From Nocardioides sp. Root682 (GTDB lineage Bacteria; Actinomycetota; Actinomycetes; Propionibacteriales; Nocardioidaceae): a stretch of 64,000 nt of DNA. The stretch is taken from the NCBI RefSeq assembly GCF_001427795.1, contig NZ_LMHJ01000003.1:364204-428203 (forward strand), read 5' to 3'. A program made the translations under genes and the position numbers. Below the pieces are notes generated by a model. That model saw only the letters and a program-made list of their open reading frames with translations. It ran no database searches and was not told where the DNA came from. Within the stretch, counting starts at the first letter, position 1, and each line of letters begins with the position of its first letter. This document shows positions 1 through 8,341 of the stretch, in pieces.

Positions 1-28
1 CGACGCCGCCTGGTCCGGGAAGGACGCC

Positions 29-241
29 ATGCCGAACTACTGCGTGAACCGGAACGTCGACCATCCGGGCGACCACGAGGTGCACGACCTCGACTCGACC
101 CTGGGCTGCCTGCCGGCACCCGCGAACCGCCTGAACCTCGGACAGCACGCGTCCAGCGTGGAGGCCGTCGCCGCGGCCCAGGTGCACTTCCCGACGGCCA
201 ACGGCTGCCGGTGGTGCGCCTCGTTGGTCACTGCGCCGTAG
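29..241 (+). CDS. small cysteine-containing protein of unknown function
   Basis: This is a 70-residue protein with an ATG start preceded by GGAAGGAC at good ribosome-binding distance. It has cysteines at 5, 27, 60 and 63, and the C-terminal NGCRWC pair looks like half of a metal or disulfide site. The pattern (aromatic-Cys start, GDHEVHD, LGxH, NGCxxC) resembles a widespread small bacterial family of unknown role; I recognise it from memory only. The expected third C-terminal cysteine appears to be missing here. It converges on, and overlaps by 14 bp, the 3' end of the acyl-CoA synthetase gene. No function is claimed. Confidence 0.7.
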   Translation: MPNYCVNRNVDHPGDHEVHDLDSTLGCLPAPANRLNLGQHASSVEAVAAAQVHFPTANGCRWCASLVTAP

Positions 242-1859
242 CTGCTCCCGGGACGGTGAGCCCGAGGCGCTGGGTCGTTTCCTCGCGCATCTCGATCTTG
301 CGGACCTTGCCGGTGACGGTCATGGGGAACTCGTCGACGAGCAGGACGTAGCGCGGGACCTTGTAGTGCGCGAGCTTGCCGGTCGCGAATTCCTTGACCG
401 CGGCGGCGTCCAGCGGAGTCCCACCTGGCTTCATCCTGATCCAGGCGCAGAGCTCCTCGCCGTACTTCTCGTCGGGGACCCCGATGACCTGGACGTCCTC
501 GACGTCGGGGTGGGTGTAGAGGAACTCCTCGATCTCGCGGGGGTAGATGTTCTCCCCACCGCGGATGACCATGTCCTTGATCCGCCCGACGATGGCGCAG
601 TACCCGTCCTCGCGCATCACCGCGAGGTCACCGGTGTGCATCCACCCCTCGGCATCGATCGCTTCGGCCGTCTTGTCGGGGTCGTTCCAGTACCCGAGCA
701 TCACCGAGTAGCCGCGGGTGCAGAACTCCCCGGCCACACCCCGCTCGACGGTCTCCCCGGTGACGGGGTCGACGATCTTGACCTCGACGTGGGGGTGGAC
801 CCGTCCGATGGTCGCGGTACGACGATCGAGGTCGTCACCGGCGCGGGTCTGGGTCGACACGGGGCTGGTCTCGGTCATGCCGTAGGCGATCGAGACCTCG
901 GCCATGTGCATGTCGTCGATGCAGTGCTTCATCACCTCGACCGGACAGGGTGAGCCGGCCATGATCCCGGTCCGCAGTGACGACAGGTCGTAGCCGGCGA
1001 ACCCGGGCGCGTTCTGCATCGCGATGAACATCGTCGGTACGCCGTACACGCCGGTGCACTTCTCGTCCTGGATGGTCTGCAGTGTGATTGCGGGGTCGAA
1101 CCCGGGTGCCGGAATCACCATCGTCGCGCCGTGGGTGGTGCAACCCAGGTTGCCCATCACCATCCCGAAGCAGTGGTAGAAGGGCACCGGGATGCACAAC
1201 CGGTCCTGCGGGGTGAAGTTGATCGTCTCGGTGACGAAGTACCCGTTGTTCAAGATGTTGCGGTGCGACAACGTCGCGCCCTTGGGGAACCCCGTCGTTC
1301 CCGACGTGTACTGGATGTTGATCGGGTCGTTCGGGTCCAGGGACCACGTCACCAGGTCGGCGAGCGTGATGCCGGGGTCGTGGACGTTGTGCTCGGCCCA
1401 CTCCGGCGTGCCGAGGAACAGCACCGTCTCCACCGGGGTCTCCTCGACCACCTCCGCCACCATCGCCCGGTAGTCACTGGTCTTGAAGGCGGTCGCCGAG
1501 ACCAGCAGCTTCACCCCCGCCTGGTTGAGCACGTAGGCCAGCTCGTGGGTGCGGTAGGCCGGGTTGATGTTGACCAGGACCGCCCCGATCTTCGCCGTCG
1601 CGTACTGCGTGATCGTCCACTCCGCACAGTTCGGCGCCCAGATCCCCACCCGGTCACCCTTGGCGACCCCGGCCCGCAACAGGCCGATCGCGAAGGCGTC
1701 GACGTCACGGTCCAGCTCGGCATAGGTCCACCGCCGACCCGTGGCGATCTCGACCAGCGCCTCGCGGTCGCCGTACGACGCCACCGTCCGCTCGAAGCTC
1801 GCTCCGATCGTCTCCTCGAGGAGGGGAGTGCTGCGGTCGCCGGCGTCGTACGACTCCAT
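228..1859 (-). CDS. acyl-CoA synthetase (AMP-binding, FadD type)
   Basis: Protein of 543 residues that should activate a fatty or other carboxylic acid to its acyl-CoA through an acyl-adenylate. The AMP-binding P-loop YTSGTTGFPKG lies at about 184-194. YGMTETSP, the GYW/TGD adenylation motifs (MHTGDLAVM) and GRIKDMVIRGGENIYP follow. The C-terminal domain ends with PMTVTGKVRK, which carries the catalytic lysine. Length and motif order match medium/long-chain acyl-CoA ligases. The ATG at 1859 follows AGAGGAC. The reading frame continues upstream, but those residues are the out-of-frame shadow of the transporter gene. Exact substrate cannot be read from sequence. It is followed convergently by the small cysteine protein. 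Confidence 0.93.
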   Translation of the reverse strand: MESYDAGDRSTPLLEETIGASFERTVASYGDREALVEIATGRRWTYAELDRDVDAFAIGLLRAGVAKGDRVGIWAPNCAEWTITQYATAKIGAVLVNINPAYRTHELAYVLNQAGVKLLVSATAFKTSDYRAMVAEVVEETPVETVLFLGTPEWAEHNVHDPGITLADLVTWSLDPNDPINIQYTSGTTGFPKGATLSHRNILNNGYFVTETINFTPQDRLCIPVPFYHCFGMVMGNLGCTTHGATMVIPAPGFDPAITLQTIQDEKCTGVYGVPTMFIAMQNAPGFAGYDLSSLRTGIMAGSPCPVEVMKHCIDDMHMAEVSIAYGMTETSPVSTQTRAGDDLDRRTATIGRVHPHVEVKIVDPVTGETVERGVAGEFCTRGYSVMLGYWNDPDKTAEAIDAEGWMHTGDLAVMREDGYCAIVGRIKDMVIRGGENIYPREIEEFLYTHPDVEDVQVIGVPDEKYGEELCAWIRMKPGGTPLDAAAVKEFATGKLAHYKVPRYVLLVDEFPMTVTGKVRKIEMREETTQRLGLTVPGAATAQ

Positions 1860-1897
1860 GATCTGTCCTCTGGTGTGCGGGGTTGGTGGTGCCAGAG

Positions 1898-3238
1898 TCA
1901 CGCGGGGACCGCGGTCTCGACAAGGGGTACGTCGGTCATCTCGTCGCGGGTGTCCTCCATCGACCGCGACTTCGTCTCCGGAAGCATCAGGGCACAGACG
2001 ACGCTCAGGAGGCCGAATCCGGCCAGGACCCAGCCGATCGCGCTGGCGTTCCCGGCGTCGCTCAGGCGTGAGGCGATCATCGGTGCGGTGCCGCCGCCGA
2101 TGACACCGGCGAGGTTGTAGGCGATGCCGGCGCCGGTGTAGCGGTACTCCGTGCGGAACATCTCGGGCAGCAGTGCGCCGGCCGGTCCGTACGACGCCGC
2201 GAAGATGACCAACGTGCCGTACAGGCCGATGGCGAAGGTGACCGCCGTGCCGTGGTCGAGGATCGGGAACAGGGCCAGGCCCCACGGGACCGCGACCACG
2301 CAGGACGCCAGGACGATCCGCTTGCGGCCGATGTGGTCGGAGTAGATGGCGCTCAGCGCGATGACCGCTCCGAAGACCACTGCGCCGCCCATGCCGATGC
2401 CGAGCACGGTGGCGCGGGACAGGCCGACCACTGCGGTGCCGTAGGAGGTGAGGTAGGCGGTGCCGATGTAGAAGAACGCGAACAGCATGGCCAGGGCTCC
2501 GCCAGCGATGAGGATCTCGCGCCACTGGTGCCGGATGGCGCCGGCGAAGGGCGCCTGGGTCCTGATGCGGGGCTTCGCCTCGGCCTCGCGGAACATCGGG
2601 GTCTCCTCCACCTTGAGGCGGACGTAGAGACCGATCAGGACCAGCAGCGAGGAAGCCAGGAACGGCACCCGCCAACCCCACTCGATGAACGCCGGCGAGG
2701 CCTCGCCGATGAAGAGGTTGACCAGCAGGAAGGTGCCGGTGGAGAGGGCGAACGCGAACGCCGGACCGATCTGGGGGAACACCGCGTAGAGGCCGCGCTT
2801 GTCCGCGGGCGCGTACTCCGCGGCGAGCAGGGTCGCTCCGGCCCACTCGCCGCCGACCGACAGGCCCTGGACGAAGCGGAGGGCGACCAGCAGGATCGGC
2901 GCGACGACGCCGATGCTGTTGGCGCTGGGCAGCAGACCGATGAGGACGGTCGCCGTACCCATCAGCAGCAGGGTGCTGATCAGCGTCTTCTTGCGACCGA
3001 GCCGGTCACCGAAGTGGCCGAAGAGGACAGCGCCGAAGGGGCGCGCGATGAACGCCACCGCGAACGTCGCGAAGGACGCCACCGTGGCGGCCGACTCGCC
3101 CAGGGCAGGGAAGAAAACGGTGGGGAACACCAGCGCTGCCGCGGTGCCGTAGATGAAGAAGTCGTAGAACTCGATGGTGGTGCCCGCGGAGCTCGCGAAT
3201 GCCACCCTTCGCATGGAGGTCTGGTCCTGGTTGCTCAT
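1898..3238 (-). CDS. MFS transporter, metabolite:H+ symporter (MHS) family
   Basis: A 446-residue integral membrane protein with about 12 hydrophobic segments. The N-terminal signature GTTIEFYDFFIYGTAAAL and the loop 2-3 motif GHFGDRLGRKKTL are typical of the MHS branch (ShiA, ProP, KgtP-like), which imports organic acids or osmolytes with protons. A second copy of the loop motif, SDHIGRKRIV, marks the second half. The ATG at 3238 (MSNQDQTSMRR) is chosen because the frame upstream is low-quality arginine/proline sequence. It lies 38 bp upstream of the acyl-CoA synthetase on the same strand, so an acid imported here may be the ligase substrate; that link is inference. Confidence 0.9.
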   Translation of the reverse strand: MSNQDQTSMRRVAFASSAGTTIEFYDFFIYGTAAALVFPTVFFPALGESAATVASFATFAVAFIARPFGAVLFGHFGDRLGRKKTLISTLLLMGTATVLIGLLPSANSIGVVAPILLVALRFVQGLSVGGEWAGATLLAAEYAPADKRGLYAVFPQIGPAFAFALSTGTFLLVNLFIGEASPAFIEWGWRVPFLASSLLVLIGLYVRLKVEETPMFREAEAKPRIRTQAPFAGAIRHQWREILIAGGALAMLFAFFYIGTAYLTSYGTAVVGLSRATVLGIGMGGAVVFGAVIALSAIYSDHIGRKRIVLASCVVAVPWGLALFPILDHGTAVTFAIGLYGTLVIFAASYGPAGALLPEMFRTEYRYTGAGIAYNLAGVIGGGTAPMIASRLSDAGNASAIGWVLAGFGLLSVVCALMLPETKSRSMEDTRDEMTDVPLVETAVPA

Positions 3239-3305
3239 GTCGAGGAGTGTGTGGGCGGTCACACCTTCGCCGGTACCCGCCAAAGTGGGTGCCGCCCGGT
3301 GCGGC

Positions 3306-4121
3306 TCACGAGCTCCCGTCGACGGGGAGTGGCGACTTCGCTGCTCGGTCGACAGCACTGGTCACGTCCAGGACGGTCCGTACGACGAGCGCCGGGTCGT
3401 CGTACATCGGGACGTGGCCGACGTGGGGGAGCACCATGCGTTCGGCGTTCGGCACGAGGGTGGTGAACCGGGCGCCGTACGGCTCGAGGGGGATCAGGGC
3501 GTCCTCGCCCGACCAGGCGATGCGTACGGGGCAGTCGATGGGTCCCAGGGTGTGCTCGGTGGTGAGGAACCACTGCTTGAGCGGCTTGGAGATCGTGCAC
3601 TCGCCCATGGCGGCCGTGAAGGCCAGCGCCGCTTCGGGGGTGATCCGGTCGCCGTGCGCGACCGCGATCTTCAGTGCGGCCCGCCGCGCGGCCGGGGACC
3701 GGAAGAGTGTCGGGAGCAGCGGGGCTCCCCGGAGGATCAACTGACGCGCGACGGCCAGCTTGAAGTCCAGTACGCGCAGGTGGTGGCCGCTCGGCTCCCA
3801 GCCGAGCGCGGGGGAGAGCGCGGTCACCGAGAGTGCTCGTCCGCGGGCGGCGAGCTCCAGGGCGAGCCATCCGCCCAGCGAGTTCCCGACCAGGTGGGCG
3901 CGGTCCACGCCCACCTGGTCGAGGTCGCGCTCCAGCTGGTCGGCGAGGGCTGTCGCCGTGGGGGCGATGCCGGCGGCGAGCGATGGCCCACCCGCATGTC
4001 CGGCGAGGCGGGCCACGTGGACGCGATGGTGCTCCTGCAGGGCGGGCACGACGGGGTCCCAGTGGTGCCAGCTGGCGGTGTAGCCGTGAATGCAGAGCAG
4101 ATCGGATGCACGAGCGTCCAT
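3306..4121 (-). CDS. alpha/beta hydrolase
   Basis: A 271-residue single-domain hydrolase. It has the oxyanion segment IHGYTAS near residue 11, the nucleophile elbow GNSLGG with Ser81, an acid in SGEDALIPL (Asp207) and the catalytic His in GHVPM (His236), so the triad is complete. The ATG at 4121 is preferred because AGGTGAGGA precedes it; a GTG 12 bp upstream is possible. The substrate is unknown. It is a paralogue of the hydrolase at 19493, sharing the GNSLGG elbow and the C-terminal GHVPM segment. The TetR gene lies immediately upstream on the same strand, with a candidate operator between them. Confidence 0.85.
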   Translation of the reverse strand: MDARASDLLCIHGYTASWHHWDPVVPALQEHHRVHVARLAGHAGGPSLAAGIAPTATALADQLERDLDQVGVDRAHLVGNSLGGWLALELAARGRALSVTALSPALGWEPSGHHLRVLDFKLAVARQLILRGAPLLPTLFRSPAARRAALKIAVAHGDRITPEAALAFTAAMGECTISKPLKQWFLTTEHTLGPIDCPVRIAWSGEDALIPLEPYGARFTTLVPNAERMVLPHVGHVPMYDDPALVVRTVLDVTSAVDRAAKSPLPVDGSS

Positions 4122-4146
4122 GAGGGTCCTCACCTGAGTTGACTAG

Positions 4147-4166
4147 GTGTCGAGAATAATCGACGC
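4147..4166. promoter_or_regulatory. candidate TetR operator (inverted repeat)
   Basis: GTGTCGA and TCGACGC form a 7-bp inverted repeat, 6 of 7 paired, around the AT-rich centre GAATAA. It sits between the 3' end of the tetR gene and the hydrolase start, 26 bp before the hydrolase ATG. Size and symmetry suit a TetR dimer. Binding is inferred from position only. Confidence 0.4.
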
Positions 4167-4201
4167 CCTGTCAAATGGGAAGGAGCGGCTTCAAACCGGG
4201 C

Positions 4202-4894
4202 TCAGGTGCGAGCGCCCATCGCGGACAGCCACAGGTGCTTGAGGACCTCGACGGTCTGCTCGCTGGCGGCGTCGTCGGACTTGTCGCTGCGGTCCTGGTA
4301 GAGCAGGTACATGGTGGTCTCGCCGAGGCGGCGCACCAGTGCCGGAACGTCGCCGAAGCCCGGCGCCACCAGTCCAGCGGCACGATCGCGCTCAACCTGT
4401 TGGGCAACGAGATCGCTGACGCGGCCGATCTGTTCCCGCCAGGCGCGGGTCAGGTCCTCGTCGAGCGGGAGGGCCTCCAGCGACGCGATCAGCAGGGCTT
4501 CGTGGGACCGCCAGATCCGCAGGGCGTTCTGCAGCACCCGGGTCACGTAGTCGCTGACGGACTCTCCCTCGGGCCGGACGTACGAGTCCGTTGCGTCCAC
4601 GAACTCGGACCAGATGTCCACGGACGCAGATCCGAGCGCCGCGTACTTCGACTCGAAGTAGAAGTAGAAGCCCGAGCGAGCAACCCCGGCTTCGGTCGTG
4701 ATGTCCGCGACGGACAGGTCGCCGAAGCGCTTGCGCTCCAACAGTCGGGTCATTGCCCCGAGAAGGGCCTCCCGCTGGACGTCGCCCTTGCGCGTGGGGC
4801 GACGGTCCGCGCCCCTCGGTGCCGGTGACGGTGCCGGTGAGGGCGCCGGTGAGGGAGGGCTCGTGGAACGGGAGGATGGCACGGCAGCAACCAT
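4202..4894 (-). CDS. TetR-family transcriptional regulator
   Basis: A 230-residue protein with an N-terminal low-complexity Ser-Pro-Ala stretch (about residues 11-26). A TetR helix-turn-helix follows at about 36-85; ADITTEAGVARSGFYFYFESK is the recognition region, with the family's typical GFYFYF. The C-terminal all-helical ligand domain is unremarkable. It probably controls the hydrolase just downstream and possibly the transporter and acyl-CoA ligase beyond it, since all are on the same strand. The long disordered N-terminus could mean a later true start, but no better start codon precedes the DNA-binding domain. Confidence 0.88.
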   Translation of the reverse strand: MVAAVPSSRSTSPPSPAPSPAPSPAPRGADRRPTRKGDVQREALLGAMTRLLERKRFGDLSVADITTEAGVARSGFYFYFESKYAALGSASVDIWSEFVDATDSYVRPEGESVSDYVTRVLQNALRIWRSHEALLIASLEALPLDEDLTRAWREQIGRVSDLVAQQVERDRAAGLVAPGFGDVPALVRRLGETTMYLLYQDRSDKSDDAASEQTVEVLKHLWLSAMGART

Positions 4895-4923
4895 AGGCGT
4901 TCGGCCGTGCCCGCTCTGGTGAC

Positions 4924-7900
4924 TCAGTCCACCACCAGCACCAGGTCGCCCGCCTCGACTGCCTGAGGATGGGTGAAGGCGACGCGGCGGACGGTGCCGG
5001 CGACCGAGGTCGTGATGGCGGCCTCCATCTTCATCGCCTCGATCGTGGCGACGGTGTCGCCGGCCTCGACCTGGTCGCCCTCAGCGACGGTGATGCTGAC
5101 GACGCCCTGGAAGGGTGCCGAGACGTGGCCGGGACGCGAGGGGTCGGCCTTCTCCGCCGCGGCGACCTCGGCGGCCACCGATCGGTCCCGGACGGAGATC
5201 GGACGGATCTGTCCGTTGAGGGTGGACATCACCGTGCGGTAGCCGCGTTCGTCGGGGTCGCTCACGGCCTGGACGCCGACCAGGAGCCGCTTGCCCTCGG
5301 ACATCTCGACGACGTGCTCCTCGCCGTGCTGCAGGCCGTAGAGGTACTCACGCGTCGGTACGACGGACAGGTCGCCCCACCGCGACTGCGCTTCCTCGAA
5401 CTCCCGCATCGGCCCCGGGAACAGCAGCCGGCTGAGCGTCGCGCGGGTGTCGTCCCTCAGCCCCGCCTCCTGGTCCGCGGTGATCGCCTCGGCGGGCGGC
5501 GTCCACGGCCGGCCGGCGATGGCCTTGCTGCGGAACGGCTCGGGCCAGCCGCCGGGCGGGTCACCCAGCTCGCCGTGGAGGAATCCGATGACCGAGTCCG
5601 GGACGTCGTACGACGCCGGGTCGGCCTCGAACGCGACGGGGTCGGCGCCGGCGGCGACGAGCGTGAGCGCCAGGTCGCCGATCACCTTCGAGGACGGGGT
5701 GACCTTCGGGATCCGCCCGAGGATGTCGTTGGCGGCGGCGTACATGTCCTCGACCTGCTCGAACCTCTCGCCGAGGCCGAGCGAGATGGCCTGCTGGCGC
5801 AGGTTGGAGAGCTGGCCGCCGGGGATCTCGTGGCGGTAGACCCGACCGGTCGGTGCGGGGAGTCCGGACTCGAACGGCGCGTAGAGGCGTCGTACCGACT
5901 CCCAGTAGGGCTCCAGTGCGTTCACGGCTGCCAGCGAGAGTCCGGTGGCCCGGGCGGTGTGGTCGGTCGCTGCGACGAGCGAGGACAGCGGCGGCTGCGA
6001 GGTCGTCCCGGCCATCGAGGCCGTGGCCGCATCCACCGCGTCGACGCCTGCGGCGATGGCGGCGGTGAGCGTGGCGAGCTGACCGCCTGCGGTGTCGTGG
6101 GTGTGCAGGTGGACGGGGAGGCCGAACCGCTCGCGCAGTGCGGTGACCAGGGTGGTCGCGGCCGGTGCGCGGAGCAGCCCGGCCATGTCCTTGATCGCGA
6201 GCACGTGCGCGCCGGCGTCGACGATCCGCTCCGCGAGGCGAAGGTAGTAGTCGAGCGTGTAGAGGTCCTCGGCCGGGCTGGACAGGTCGCCGGTGTAGCA
6301 GAGCGCCACCTCGGCGACGCTGGTGCCGGTGGCGCGGACCGCCTCGATCGCCGGCCGCATCTGGTCCACGTCGTTGAGGGCATCGAAGATCCGGAAGACG
6401 TCGACGCCGGTGGCTGCCGCCTCGTCGACGAAGGCGTTGGTCACGCTGGTCGGGTACGGCGTGTAGCCGACCGTGTTGCGTCCGCGCAGCAGCATCTGCA
6501 GGCACACGTTCGGCACCGCCTCGCGCAGCCGGGCGAGCCGGTCCCAGGGGTCCTCGGAGAGGAAGCGCAGTGCGACGTCGTACGTCGCTCCGCCCCAGCA
6601 CTCGAGGGACCACAGCTCCGGTGTCGTCCGTGCCACGTGGCCGGCGACGCCCAGCAGGTCGTGGGTCCGCACCCTGGTGGCGAGCAGCGACTGGTGCGCG
6701 TCGCGGAAGGTCGTGTCGGTCACGGCGACGGCGGTCCGGGCGCGCAGCTCGGCTGCGAACGCCTCGGGTCCGAGCTCGAGCAGCCGCTGCCGGGAGCCGT
6801 CGGGCACCGCGGCCGTGAGGTCGACCTCCGGCAGCTTCGTCCGCGGATCGACGGAGACGGGCGCCTCGCCGTACGGCTGGTTGACGGTCACGTCGGCGAG
6901 GTAGTTGAGCAGTCGGGTGCCGCGGTCACCCGAGGCGCGGGCGATCAGCAGGTGGGGGTGGGTCTCGATGAAGCTGGTCGTGACCCGTCCGGCGGCGAAG
7001 TCGGGGTCGTCGAGCAGCGCCTGCAGGAACGGGATGTTCGTCGCCACCCCGCGGATGCGGAACTCCGCGACGGCGCGACGGGCTCGGGTGACGGCGTCCT
7101 CGAGGGTCCGTCCACGACAGGTGAGCTTCGCCAGCATCGAGTCGAAGTGCGGGCTCACCTCGGCGCCGGTGAACGTCGTACCACCGTCGATCCGGACGCC
7201 GGCGCCACCGGGGGAGCGGTACGCCGTGATGGTGCCCGTGTCCGGGCGGAACCCGTTGGCGGGGTCCTCGGTGGTGATCCGGCACTGCAGGGCCGCGCCG
7301 CGGACCCGCACCATGTCCTGCGACAGGCCGAGGTCGGCGAGCGTCTCGCCAGCAGCGATGCGCATCTGGGACTGGACCAGGTCGACGTCGGTGACCTCCT
7401 CGGTCACCGTGTGCTCGACCTGGATCCGCGGGTTCATCTCGATGAACACGTACTGGCCCTGCGGGTCGAGCAGGAACTCCACCGTCCCGGCGTTCCGGTA
7501 GCCGATCTCGCGGGCGAACCGTACGGCGTCCGCACACATCCGGTCGCGCAGGTCGGGGTCCAGGTTCGGGGCCGGCGCGATCTCGACGACCTTCTGGTGC
7601 CGGCGCTGGACCGAGCAGTCGCGCTCGAAGAGGTGGATCACGCCACCTTCTTCACCGGTGCCGTCCGAAAGGATCTGCACCTCGATGTGCCGCGGCTCGA
7701 TGACCGCCTGCTCGATGAAGACCGTCGGGTCGCCGAAGGCGGCCTCGCCCTCGCGCATGCAGGTCTCGATCGCCTCGCGCAGCTGGGTGCGGTCGTCGAC
7801 CCGCCGCATGCCCCGACCGCCGCCGCCGGCGACGGCCTTGACGAACAACGGCGCCGGGATCGCCTCGGCCGCGACGAGGAGCGCGTCGACGTCCGTGGAC

Positions 7901-8310
7901 GGCTCGACGCTCTGCAGCGTCGGCACCCCGGCGGCCTTCGCCGCCGCGATCGCGCGGGCCTTGTTGCCCGTCAGTTCCAGGACCTGCGAGGAGGGCCCGA
8001 TGAACGTGATGCCGGCTGCGGCGCACGCCTCGGCCAGCGCCGGGTTCTCCGAGAGGAAGCCGTAGCCGGGGTAGATCGCGTCCGCACCGCACGCGACCGC
8101 GGCGGCGACGATCGCCTCCGGGTCGAGGTAGCTGCGGACCGGATGTCCCCGCTCACCGATCTCGTAGGCCTCGTCGGCCTTCAACCGGTGCTCGGACCCG
8201 CGGTCCTCGTAGGGGAAGACGGCCACGGTCGTCGCGCCCAGCTCGTGGGCGGCGCGGAACGCCCGGATCGCGATCTCGCCACGGTTGGCGACCAGAACCT
8301 TCGAGAACAT
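4924..8310 (-). CDS. pyc: pyruvate carboxylase
   Basis: A 1128-residue multidomain biotin enzyme that carboxylates pyruvate to oxaloacetate with ATP and bicarbonate, refilling the TCA cycle. Order: biotin carboxylase (about 1-450; ATP-grasp loop KAVAGGGGRGMRR; EMNPRIQVEHTVTEEVT), carboxyltransferase (about 520-1040; TTFRDAHQSLLATRVRT, HLHTHDTAGG) and a C-terminal biotinyl domain with EAMKMEA, biotin lysine 1094. All expected domains and usual length are present. The ATG at 8310 (MFSKVLVANRGE) is the conserved family start; the longer frame is spurious. It lies 31 bp downstream of aceF, so enzymes for the two main fates of pyruvate are probably co-transcribed. Confidence 0.97.
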   Translation of the reverse strand: MFSKVLVANRGEIAIRAFRAAHELGATTVAVFPYEDRGSEHRLKADEAYEIGERGHPVRSYLDPEAIVAAAVACGADAIYPGYGFLSENPALAEACAAAGITFIGPSSQVLELTGNKARAIAAAKAAGVPTLQSVEPSTDVDALLVAAEAIPAPLFVKAVAGGGGRGMRRVDDRTQLREAIETCMREGEAAFGDPTVFIEQAVIEPRHIEVQILSDGTGEEGGVIHLFERDCSVQRRHQKVVEIAPAPNLDPDLRDRMCADAVRFAREIGYRNAGTVEFLLDPQGQYVFIEMNPRIQVEHTVTEEVTDVDLVQSQMRIAAGETLADLGLSQDMVRVRGAALQCRITTEDPANGFRPDTGTITAYRSPGGAGVRIDGGTTFTGAEVSPHFDSMLAKLTCRGRTLEDAVTRARRAVAEFRIRGVATNIPFLQALLDDPDFAAGRVTTSFIETHPHLLIARASGDRGTRLLNYLADVTVNQPYGEAPVSVDPRTKLPEVDLTAAVPDGSRQRLLELGPEAFAAELRARTAVAVTDTTFRDAHQSLLATRVRTHDLLGVAGHVARTTPELWSLECWGGATYDVALRFLSEDPWDRLARLREAVPNVCLQMLLRGRNTVGYTPYPTSVTNAFVDEAAATGVDVFRIFDALNDVDQMRPAIEAVRATGTSVAEVALCYTGDLSSPAEDLYTLDYYLRLAERIVDAGAHVLAIKDMAGLLRAPAATTLVTALRERFGLPVHLHTHDTAGGQLATLTAAIAAGVDAVDAATASMAGTTSQPPLSSLVAATDHTARATGLSLAAVNALEPYWESVRRLYAPFESGLPAPTGRVYRHEIPGGQLSNLRQQAISLGLGERFEQVEDMYAAANDILGRIPKVTPSSKVIGDLALTLVAAGADPVAFEADPASYDVPDSVIGFLHGELGDPPGGWPEPFRSKAIAGRPWTPPAEAITADQEAGLRDDTRATLSRLLFPGPMREFEEAQSRWGDLSVVPTREYLYGLQHGEEHVVEMSEGKRLLVGVQAVSDPDERGYRTVMSTLNGQIRPISVRDRSVAAEVAAAEKADPSRPGHVSAPFQGVVSITVAEGDQVEAGDTVATIEAMKMEAAITTSVAGTVRRVAFTHPQAVEAGDLVLVVD

Positions 8311-8341
8311 CGGTGAACTCCCTGAGTCAGCCCGACCGAAG

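Noticed and set aside
228..2846. Acyl-CoA synthetase frame extended by 329 residues upstream
   Set aside because: The extension lies in the transporter gene in another frame, is arginine/proline-rich and has no ribosome-binding site. The real ATG is at 1859.
4969..8316. Very long plus-strand open frame (over 1,100 codons) opposite pyc
   Set aside because: It is the antisense shadow of a recognisable 1128-residue pyruvate carboxylase; high GC removes stop codons. Its Gly/Arg/Val/His-rich translation has no domain.
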